Assembly (NCBI RefSeq): GCF_964204645.1 | Contig: NC_134033.1 | Coordinates: 8,526,231-8,590,230 of the forward strand | Direction: 5' to 3' | Source: Tubulanus polymorphus | Taxonomy: Eukaryota; Nemertea; Palaeonemertea; Tubulaniformes; Tubulanidae | DNA length: 64,000 bases | Shown: one piece after another, positions 39,301 to 51,300 of the stretch | Layout of the letters: the number at the start of each line of letters is the position of its first letter | Position numbering within the stretch: position 1 is the stretch's first letter | Made by a program: the position numbers and the translations under genes | Notes under the pieces: generated by a model | Databases searched by the model: none | What the model was told of the DNA's origin: nothing | What the model saw: only the letters and a program-made list of their open reading frames with translations

Positions 39301-42300
39301 AGAAAAAGCAACGTTACAAAAATCTATTGAGATTTATTGTAGAACTTACGAAAACTTATGAATACACTGGATACACTATCCATCAACAGCTACTTACCCA
39401 GGAGCTGAAATTTACCGGCAGTCTTTTAAGAAATTGGTGAACGGAAATTCACATCTCCTAAATACTCAATGTCACACACGGCTAGTTAAGCACCATAGTA
39501 ATAATATCACCCTTCCCCTTTTTCTTCATTTTTTTATTATGTCCACTCTTAAACATTATATGCATATATATTTAAAAAACATATTATTTCATCAATTCTC
39601 GTATCATGTCTGACAACGCCTGAAGTAACAACGGATTTACTGACACCAGGTCGTACGTTAATTTCCGAATCTGCTCCTGATGAGACAGTGTTTCCGTTTT
39701 TAATCGAATTACCATTCACACCCATTGTCAATCCCTCATCCTCCTCACGCTCTTCATCAGCTGGCTCTTCCTGATCAGGTGATATCATGTCATTGACATC
39801 CGAAATATCCACAGGAGTTGCATTCTCAAAATTCGCAACCTCTCCAGGAGGAACAACCTCTGGAGTGGATACATCCGCCCCCAAGTTGACATCATCGGTA
39901 GCTCCAATATCATTGAATATCATTGGAACCGTAGATGAACGGGAACCATCGCCCAGTCCTCATCCTCTGACTCTGTGGATTCTTCATTCTGATCCTCAAA
40001 GTTATTTACAGGTGGTTTATCGTCATTTTCCGGTTGTTTCAGTTCATCTTTCCTGTTGACGAGTTTTACCGGTGCCATCCAACCGGGCTAATTTGAAGAC
40101 AGGCACATGTGCTGAAACTTTATCGAGAACTTCATAGGGTTCCGATTCCCATTCATCAGCCAGTTTATGCAGTTCCTTTAATCCCTCTCTCTTTACCAAC
40201 TCTACCTCACCATTTTGAGTTCCGCACCTTTAGCTTTCTGGTCGTATAATAACTTGCGATGATAACCAGTGGTCCGAAGACTCTCCTTCGCAACCTTCAA
40301 AAACAGCAAAATCCAGCTGCTGTTCCAGATGCTTTTTGTACTGGGTAGGTGAGACTGGTGCATCATCAGGACCCCACCCGTAGTACTGATCAACGGGCAA
40401 TCGTGGCCTCTGGCTGAACATCAAGTAAGTTGGTTCAAACCGTAAGGATGTGTGTGGTGTACAATTGTACGCATACATCAATGGTCCTATATATTCATTC
40501 CAGCGATGCTTCTTTCCCGGAGGCAGAGTTGTGAGAAGATGTATCAACGTTTGATTAAATCGTTCCACTACTCCGTTTCTTGCTGGATGGTAAGGTGCGG
40601 TTTGTGATTTTCGCATCCCGGTTAATTGACACAATTCCTTGATTATGGGACTTTCAAATCCCGGACCCTCGATTGGATGCCCCATAATGAAGAATCACCT
40701 CATTAAAGATGACACGGGGAGTTGTGTTTCATTATGGGTGGGCACAGCAATTACAAATTTGGTGAAATGGTCCGTCATTACCAATATTTTCTCGTATACC
40801 CACGATTTCTCCAACGTCAGGTAATCTTAAAACAATACTTCCAAAGGGGTAGGATGTTGGAGTATTCTTTAAAGGTGCCAGTTGTCCTGGAGTTGCCGCT
40901 TTGGAAATACATCGTTTGCATCATCGTGAAGTTTCTGCAGATTCCAACCAATCTGCGACTGTGGTAGCCATAACTGCAACTCAGTCCCTCCATCCCCTGG
41001 AACTCTTCTATAAAGTAGACCATTGTGTACCTCCAAGAATTTAGAATTATGAAATTTTCGCTTAGATACAATACAATCAAGGATCAGCCTGGCAATAGGA
41101 TCCTCATCTTGCAATGCTTTTATATCAACAGCTGCCATACAGCTGGATTGCCATCCCTGTGTACGATCGGTATTATTCTCGCATATCGCAGAAAGCTTTT
41201 CAGCTCTTATTCGATTCAGAGGGCTCCGTGACGGCGCATCTGCATCCCCATTCTACATCTGCTTTGATACTCCAGTTCGGTATTGTAAACCGAGAGCGCC
41301 TGTAACCAGCGATGCCCTGTGGCGTCAAGCTTGGCCGACGTTAATGGGTTCGAATCTGTTTTCACCAAGCACTTTCCGCTGTAGAGGTAATCATAAAACT
41401 TCTCGGTTACCGCCCATTTCATTGTGAAAAATTCCAATTTGTGAGCCGAATATTTTTCTCCGAAGCACTTAATCGGCGACTGGCATACAATATCACATCC
41501 CATATTCCATCAGTATCAGTTTGATACAGCACTGCCCCCAGACCCGACTGTGCAGCGTCAGTGGGGAGCTCAAACGGTTGGCAAAAATTCGCAAAATCCA
41601 ACACCGGGGCCGATGTTAACGTTGTTCAGCAGTTTTCCTCTTTCCTTGGTTATTCCGGAAAAAAGTTTCGTGAGATGAGCGGCAATACTCGTGTAGCCTT
41701 TAATGAATCGTCAATAATATCCGGTAAAACCCAAAAATCTTCGAACATCCGCTGCGGTTTGAGGAACACTCCAATCGTTGACGGACGATAGTTTTGAAGG
41801 ATCAGGGGTCAATACCTTTTTCGGACACCTTGTGACCCAGATATATTGCAGACGATCTCAAAAACTCACATTTAGAGGGTTTCAGTTTTAATCCAGCTTT
41901 CTTCAATCGATCAAACACCTCTAACAGCTCTAGATGTTCATTAAATGTTGCTGAAAATATCAGGATTCAGTTCCACAGTTGTGAGTCAGAGTTAACTCTT
42001 GAGTTAAAGTTAGTTCATTTTCAATGAGTTAACCCAGGGTCAAATCTTAACTCAGAACTGTGGAACTGGACCCTGGATGTCATCTATGAACACGATACAA
42101 TCTCGCAAGTTCATATCCACTAAAACTCGCTCCATGAGCCTTTGGAAAATGGAGGGAGCATTTGTCAATCTGAAAGGCATTTGATTGAATTCTCAAAACC
42201 TAAAGCTGGGTCCTACATTAAATGCTGTTTTACGTTTATCTTTTTCACTCATCTCAACCTGCCGGTATCCTGATCTAGACTAGTAAAATACTTTGCCTCT

Positions 42301-45300
42301 GCAACACTCTAATAGCTCGTCTGCTTGAGGCAATGTCTGACGATCTTAAACTGTACGACGATTAAGGGTCAGGTAATCAACGAAAATCTCAAACCACCAT
42401 CTTTCTTTCTCACAAGAACCACTGGAAACGAGAATGGCAAAAAGAAGGCCTTGTAACACCTGCCAATACGATCATGTTCAGATGATCCCGAACCTCTTGA
42501 ATCATTGACGGTGGAACCCGTCAATACCGTTCCTTAAATGGAACATCATCTGTTAAATTAATTTCATGCTGAATCATGGATATGCAGCCCATATCAGTAT
42601 TTAAAAAAAGGAAAATACTGACAGGTGTTTCCGCAATGTATCTTTCAATCTGATGACCTGCTCGGGAGTAGCGTCACATTCATCCCACTTAAACAGTTCC
42701 AGGAATTTATCATCCTCGCCTGACCCAATTAATTTAGTCTGCTGTTTTAGTGTGGTTACAGGATCCTTCATCGTCGGATTCACCTGGTCAACTGTGCATA
42801 TAACAGCCCTAGAGGGAATCGTAACCAATCGGCAGCCAACATTTCGCAAACACACACTGATCCTATTGCATCCAACAGGTTGATCTTGGACAACGTTGGT
42901 ACTAGCATCAACGTTCCCGGTAAACTAACCTGTTCTGTTGTGCAAGTCATTGCCATCTTCGAATTTTGGGGCAACTCCCGAAACTACTCCACGGACTGAT
43001 ACTCGATACATCGGAGGAACAGTAACCTCCCGGGTTGTCCCAAATTAAAACAAAAATCGCTATTCTACTAACTAAAAATGATATTTAACATTGGAGTCAT
43101 GCAAAAAAAAACAAAACCACAAAGACAAGCTGTTTCAAACATGAATCTTGCAAAATTAAAACAAGCAGAAAAGCATAAATTGCGCTATCCTTGCAGTAAA
43201 TATCAAAATGCCATAAATCAAATGAATATAACTAGAGTCTCTTTCTCCACAACATAAAACAGAACGACCACCACACTGAACACGTAGACGCACACAAGCC
43301 AACAGTTAATCCAGTACCGGTTTAAAACTTAGTTATTGGTTGCAGTCAATTATTTCTGCTACTACTTATCGAAGCTTACCAGTAGTTTAACGATTCGCCT
43401 AACTTATCTACATCTAGGTTCTTGCTATTCTACCACCATGGATCCCTGACCACCGAGCTAATTCTCGCCACATTTGATCCCAGCAAATCAATTTTGGTCG
43501 AACACAACGAATGAATAGCGGTCGATCACCACGAATAGATATCAGTTGATCACCACAAATAAACACCGATCGATCACTACGAATAAACTGATCAACACGC
43601 GGACAATCGAATAGGCCCGAACCGGGCGCCGTGCTGATTGACATTAGACTCTTAGATTTTCTTACGATTTAGCGTTTATTTTACGTAGTATTTATAACGT
43701 CGAGTACTGATGATATAGTTTACAGGATGAAAAGGTTAAGGTACACTGCCATAATAGACTTAAAACTGTCATAAACTGTGCATTTACTTGCGCGATGTGT
43801 TTCAATTCAATTCAACCTATTCAATCAGTTGCCGTGTAAACAGCGCACAAATTTCAGCGGTCGATGCTTCTAATCAACATATATTGACATTCTAGTATCA
43901 GAATATCTATAATTTTTACAAAAGTGCCATCGATTGATAACATCACATGAAAAGAAAAATAGGACATCCTACTGATATACATCAATCAGTTTTCTTGTCG
44001 GTGCAGGCTTGTTGGAAGATTGTTTGAATGAACCAGAACCAAATTTCCAAAATATATAGTCTGATTTAAACAAAAAATTCCGCATATTCGACCGCTGATC
44101 GCACAATTACCGTATTTTCCGGCCAATAAGCCGAGGGCAGTTTTTTAGCCTAAAATACATGGATTTCATAAAGCTTCGCCCAATAAGCCGAGGCCCTTCA
44201 TCAGAGATTTTAATTCACTGATTTGTCAATTAGTTCGTCTTAATTGACGATTTAAGAGGCTGACAGTAGCGCCCGCCGATGTGTGAGAGTGCTGTGTATA
44301 CTATCATCGCCGAGTGACTGTGCTATATATAGACTCACTCAGCTGATTACTATACACACAGCCATACACGCAGTGCGCGGCTCACTGCTGATTTGCATAT
44401 ATACTAATGTATGAACTGACACGTGGTAGTACGATGAACTCGCGCGTTATATAAATGTATACCATTGCCGCTGTGCGGTGATGGAACAATCAAAGTAAAA
44501 ATAAAATAGTTCAAAATAGATTATAATTGGTAGTAAATAATTACCTCAATTAAATATCGACCACTTTTCTTGATTTTGACGATCATTGAGAGCATTAGAG
44601 TGGCATAGATCGGGAAGTGATTTTTTATGTCAGATCGTATCCGCCCAATGAGCCGATCATGATATTTTGGGTAAAAATCTGAGGCTAGAAAATCGGCTTA
44701 TTGGCCGGAAAATACAGTATATCCATGCTTCAAATCCGATTTCAGAATCAAACCCCCTGTTTCGCTCCTGGCAGGTGTTGTGGGTTTGGAAAAAAATAAT
44801 GAAAAACAGAATATAACCTTTGTGAAACCTTATTGATTTTGGGATTTCTCCGATTCAAGATGGGCGACTCGATCTACTTTCAATGCAGAAACTTCCCGTA
44901 CACGATAACTCGAAAACTATTTACGATTCATGAAATTTTTATGGCATGTGTATGATAATGTGAAAAGGAACTGTATTGTTCTGGGAACTTCTCCGATTCA
45001 AGATGGCCGACTTATGACCTACTTTCGGATCAAAATTGCATGTTTTGAACTGTTTATCGGTACGCTGTCTTCTTTACCTCATCTGTTTCTTCATTCACCT
45101 AGGGTTCTGTGATAAATCGCGTGTGTATGAGCGTGCATTTTGACACAGCTATGTTTACTTTCTACGGTGTCAATAGTAGAAATCAGAAAGTTGAGTCAAC
45201 TTATCAACTTCACTTCAAAAAGTGTGTGAACCGAGCATAGCAAATGCCAGTACATGTGGCAAATCACTTAACTGCCATATTGCCAACAGCGATGTGTACG

Positions 45301-48300
45301 CTACTTATTTACGTTGTTCCTATGTCATCTGCTCAATAGGCCCACAACTCAACTCATTAGCCCCACAATTCCACAATTATTCTGTACATCCCATTGGACC
45401 CATATCTGATTAGTCCAACATCTCAATGGTCCCACAATTTTTTCATTTGACTTACTGCGCCCGAGATATAAAGACCCGTGGATCTCTTGTTTGTGATGGG
45501 AAATTAAAAATTAAAAAAAAAGTTTTCCAAATTGTTCTGATCGCTGAGAAATTGATTGGGGGGGAGGTTTGCTGTGTCTGGCATTATGTTTCACAAGAGT
45601 ATTTTAGCAGTCGACTGTACTCCACCCAAAGATTTTCGTTATGTGCTGCCATCTGGTATTGCCAATATATACAACTGTCAAAAAATAACCAGTGCGTGCT
45701 GCCATCTAGAATTGTAACAAGGCTGTTGAGGAAATCATGCTGGGAACCATCATGCTTTGAGCTTAGTGCCTATGTTGCAGTTTATCCTTAATTTCGGTGA
45801 TTAACAGAAATTTTTTACAAAAGTCCCGCTTTTTTCATAATCCCTGGTTCTCATTCCTGCAATCACACTCTTGCAAAGGATGCTGGTTAAAAAACAATTA
45901 CCACACGCGTATTATTTTCTATATGTACTACAGTAGGGAATTCCTACCTTGATCAGAAAATCAATATTACATGTGTAATAAGATAAAACCTACTATCTAC
46001 AGATTAAAAGAATTCAAAATCAACTATTTATTTATTCAATCTAAAATATATAGAATACACGACGTTTCAATCTCACCCTAGAGATCATCGTCAGGTGCGT
46101 CATCGTCACAACAGACGATGATCTCTAGGGGTGAGATCGAAAAGTCGTGTATCCTATATATTTTAGATTGAATAAATAAATTCTTGTTTTTCAATTCTTA
46201 AAATCTGTAGATAGTGGGTTTTTATCTTATTATCCGTTCACCACGTTTGAGTGTGGTTTTCGTTCTATTACATGTGTACGCTATCGACCCAAATACAAAC
46301 AACCGTGACTGTATATACTGACAATTCATTTATTGCTACGTAATTTCTTTCCTATTCCCGTATTGTGTACTGAAAAAATATCTTTATAGTAGTTGTGTAG
46401 TTGCCATAGTTGATCACATGATCCCTAATCAGGCATAGGATTGTTCCCGATTTTCGAAACAAGGTTTGAAAAAACGGGATAACTATTTGCCATAAAAACA
46501 TTGACTTGCCTGTATCTCATAATGGTGATGGACACATATCTGATAAAACTACAATCCGTGTCAATAAACACAGTGATACATGTGCCGTGAACAATGTAAA
46601 AATACTAAACAAAATAAAAAATCTTGACTTAGCTACATATGTTTCAATAGGTTGAAGGTGATGATGAATTGTATTTGGAATTACCAGATCCTGGCCTTGA
46701 ACCCGGAATTTTACCAACTGAAATTCGAAAATTGGTTCAAAGCAGACGTCAAGTAAAGAAGCTGATGAATACACCTGACCTTTCACCAGAAATGTACATG
46801 CAGGTAAAATGTTATATTTACAGCAGTCCATGTTTAGATAGGATGCCTGCCAATCCAGCCATCCAATTAGATGGCTCAATGAAAATTTTGTCTTATCCGA
46901 GTTTTAAACTTAAGATTTGCTGGTGCACGGAAGTTTGCTGAAATGAGGGTTCCACTATATTGTTATCGTTGGAAGTGGCCCCTGGATATGCCCCTATTAA
47001 TGGTGATTCATCATATGTTACATTTTATGAATTCTTGTTTGTTCTATTTACAGTACGATATTCGACAGAAAGCATTGAAGTTGACCGCAAACAGTATGTA
47101 TGGCTGTTTGGGATTTTCACATTCGCGATTCTATGCTAAACCGCTCGCGGCCCTCGTCACTGGTAAAGGCCGAGAGATTCTCATGAAAACAAAAGACCTT
47201 GTTGAAAAGGTATGCAGCATATATTTATCGCCTCATAGCAAAATGAAAAAAAAAGAAAAAAGTTTGGAATTTAAAAATTGTCCCTGAAAGTCTTAGGCAA
47301 GTAAACAAACAACATGATGTATCAGAGTTCAAGTGCAGTCATCGGAACTCATACTGAAAAATGAAAAAAAACTTGATATGAAATTGTCTCTGAAACTTGC
47401 AGAAAAAATGATTTTCATTTCGAGATGAAAAACTCATGTTGAAACACATCATAAATTATATTTGGTCGAAAACTCCAAATTTATAGAGAAGTGAAAATAT
47501 GAAACTTTATTTTGAGACTTAACTTGGCTTTTCAATTTTTCAAACGTTAGATGAATCTTGATGTTATTTATGGTGATACAGACTCGATAATGGTCAATTC
47601 AAACTGTACAGACATTGAACAAGTTTATAGACTCGGCAATAAGGTAGGGGAGAACTATGTAGCAAACAACCCCTGATGTTCATAGGCCTAATATAAACAA
47701 TTTACAACTCTGAAGGGGGAGTTAAATGTTGAAGTACGTATACGTATACAAAATGTTTTAGCTGTAGGTTCAAAGTAGCCTCAGCTATTAGGCCTAATTT
47801 ACTACATAAAATGTTGAAAAAACGTTCAAAACATGACATCTCAAAGTCTAATAAACACATTCGACCACTATGGAGACCCGTACACAGCTGTATAATTGAA
47901 TACAAGACATTCTAGAAATAGGAAGAATGATGAACTCAGTATTTCATGGGCATGGGCAACTCCTGAACTGTGATAATTACATACCTTATGGGTACGTACG
48001 AAACCTTCGGGTTCTTAGAGTCAAAAGTGCAGTTTGTTTCAATGAACCTAATTTCTTGCCCTATGTACATGAATCATGTACATAGGGCAAGAAATTAAGT
48101 TTATCGTTTGTGTAGTCATGTACCTTAAGAATTTGGTACCATTTTTCTGCTTGAAAATCAACCCACTCAACCTTTCTTCCAGTTCCTGAGTGAAGAACAG
48201 CTCATGAAGCCTCTGTAATGCAGATTTCAGTTATTCGTACCATCAGTTTCCATATCTATAGGATTTTCTGTGTTGAAGCAAATGTTCGTATGCTTGATAT

Positions 48301-51300
48301 CCAAGTCAACTGGTAAATGTCTTGTCAACTAAATTTCATTGAAAAATTTCCTTTAGATCAAATCGGAAGTAAATCGTTTGTACAAGTTACTTGAGATCGA
48401 CATCGATGGTATATTTAAATCGATGTTACTGTTGAAAAAGAAGAAATATGCAGCTTTGAACATGACAAAAGATGCCAATGGTAAATGGACGACGACTCAA
48501 GAGTTAAAAGGTCTGGATATCGTCAGACGTGATTGGTGCGAACTAGCCAAGGAATCGGGAAAGTGAGTATGGACCATAGGCGGTGACATTTCATATTTTG
48601 TTTTCTGCTATGCTGCAGATAACTCAACTACAGTTATGAATATTTATAATCAGAGCTCGATTGAAATTCACCATTGTTTTTTTTTTAGTCTGTACCTTAA
48701 TTTTGAACTTCCAACTTTGATACATAGAGCCTGTTTAATCAACAATGTCATAGTGGGACTAAAAATAACTGCCAATCTTTTAATTTTCTGGAGATAAGCG
48801 TGTTTTGTATTTTACAGTTTCGTCGTCAGTCAAATTTTGTCGGGAGAAGCACGTGAAACGATTGTTGAGAGAATACACGAAAGTTTACTGGAACTCGGTG
48901 AGAAAGTGAAAACCAACACCGTGCCTGTAGAGGCCTATTATATAACAAAGGTATGAAAAAACAATGGAGTTCATCTACACTCTATAGAGTAACTGCTATC
49001 GGTTCCATACAGTCTCAATCATGTTTGGAATGAATTTCTCCTTTCCAGCAACTTACGAAAAATCCTGAAGATTATCCAGATAAAAAGAGTTTGCCTCACG
49101 TGCAGGTAGCCGTGCGTTTGAATTCAAAAGGAGGCAAGCGTCTACGCGCGGGTGATACCGTCTACTACGTCATCTGTAATGTAAGTTGCTTCTTTTACAA
49201 GTTGATTAAAATGTTTGCGTGACGTAAAGGCTGGCTTTTCCGGGACAAATTCCAAAAGCTTGAATTGACTTGAATTGAAGGTCAGTTAATTGTCAATTGA
49301 TTCAACCCTGGGTGAAAGTCAGTATAAGTGCAAGTTATAATCAGTTGGACTCGGGCCTATATAGATAAATGTAGTCTTAGCTATGCTGAAGATTTTTGAA
49401 TTATTCTGGAGTAAATAATAAGTGTCCTGTACTATCACTTCTGAGTTGTACGACTGAAATAAATGATTTTCATTCCAAAATTCTGCTGTATGTTCTAGTA
49501 TCAAAATCATTCATTTCCAGGATGGATCCAATTTGGCAGCGAGTGCCCGGGCATATCACCCTGAAGAACTTTCAAAATCCGAGACTCTTACAATTGGTAT
49601 GTAGCTTAGAGAATTTAAATCATATGTAGCTTCTTAATCGTTTCCTATTTGTATGGTCAAAGTCCATATAGGCATTGCACCCAGGGAGAAACGCACTAGA
49701 TAATAGGATGGTTAATATCAAAGCTGTGGTAGTTGGGTGTTGAATGGGTAATGTAGTGTGATCTGTGTGCATTTGTGGTCAGCACACGGATCACAACGAT
49801 CATAGTTAGTGTAGTTAATACGTCCAGGGAGACGCGACATGTGAAATGAGGGAATAAAAAAATTTATTTAACAGTTTATTTCCAATGCACATTTTGCAAT
49901 ACATTTCTTTGAAAGAATCGAATGATTTAGATTTCATCTTTTATTATGCCCCCGGCTGAACTTTAGTTGAGAAGGGGCATATAGATTTACCCCTGTTGAA
50001 TACGCGCCGCCGCAACCGACGTTAACAGCCTAGAGGCCGCAATTGTTGACCGATTGTTTTCAAACATGGTTCACAAGTGGGATATCAACCAGCAGGCCGA
50101 CATGAAAAACGTTAACAGCCTAAAGGCCGCCATTGTTGACCGAATCATTTCAAACTTAGTACACAAGTAGGATATCACTTGGGCCAGAAGCCTATTTGAA
50201 ATGGGGATGATTCGATTCAAATCATGCCACCAGGGGGCCACATTAAAAATGTTAACAGCCTAAAGGCCGCAATTGTTGACCGAATCATTTCAAAATCGGT
50301 ACACATGTAGGGTATCACTTAAGAAAGAAGCCTATTTAAAATTGGGTTGATTCAATTCAAATTATGGCTACCAAGGGGCCAACCTGAAAAACAATGTGAA
50401 CAGCCTAGAGGCCGCAATTGTTGACTGATTCAAATTATGGCCATCAGCGGAAAACAGCCTATAGGCTGCAACTGTTGATCAATTTTTAGCCCACTTGGGA
50501 CTTTAGTCCCAGCGGGCTATTGTGTTCACTTTTCATCCGTCGTCCGTCCGTCGTATTATATTTGTACCTACGCATATTTTGTTACCACAATCAATTGCAA
50601 AGTTGTAGCTCATGACATCGTCTATGATTGTGGTAAGTTTTAAGGACATTAGTTATTCTATATGGTCACCAGGGGGCGTTGAATAGTAGAATAACTTAGT
50701 ATTTCCTTATTAGATTGGTACCTAGGCATATTTTGTTACCATGATCAATTGCAAAGTTGTAGTTCATGACATCCTCTATGATTGTGGTGAGTTTTTAAGG
50801 ACATTAGTTATTCCATATAGTCGCAAGGGGGCGTTGAATAGTAGAATAAATTAGTATTTCCTTATTAGATTGGTACATAGGCATATTTTGTAACCATGAT
50901 CAATTGCAAAGTTGTATTTCATGACATGTACTACGATTATGGTGAGTTTTAAGGTCATTGGGTTTTGCATATGGTCACCAGGGGGCGTTGAATACTAGAA
51001 TAACTTAGTATTTCCATATTAAATTGGTAATGAGGCAAATTTTGTTATCACAATCAATTACAAAATCATAGCTGCTGACATGTTCTATGATTGTGGTGGG
51101 TTTCAAGGTGATTGGTTTTTGTATATGGTCACTAGGGGGCGTTATGTATTGAAATTGTTAGATTGTTGAGCATTTGAAACCACTTCTCAAGTGGGCATGG
51201 TGTCCCTGGACCCCTAGTTGTTTTTGCCACCAGGGGTAGTTGAATATTGAATTATATGCAATTTATCTATTTACACATATGGTACCTATGCATAATTTGT

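Larger units (their letters stand above)
39549..43030 (-). mobile_element. Degenerate Ty3/Gypsy retrotransposon
   Basis: On the minus strand, from right to left: a pol N-terminal piece (42974 to 42601), reverse transcriptase remnants (42480 to 41800), RNase H (41604 to 41216), the integrase N-terminal region (41138 to 40869) and the integrase core (40685 to 40230), followed by an acidic ORF (39923 to 39549). RNase H before integrase is the Gypsy order. Frames are broken throughout, and a 115-bp MITE lies in the reverse transcriptase. I could not identify LTRs. Confidence 0.85.

Noticed and set aside
39549-39923. Envelope-like third ORF that would make the Gypsy element an errantivirus-type retrovirus
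   Set aside because: No signal peptide, membrane segment or cysteine pattern; the sequence is simply acidic.
46517-46879. 120-codon minus-strand ORF
   Set aside because: It overlaps POLA1 exon 18 on the other strand and has no recognisable content. It is a shadow of the exon.
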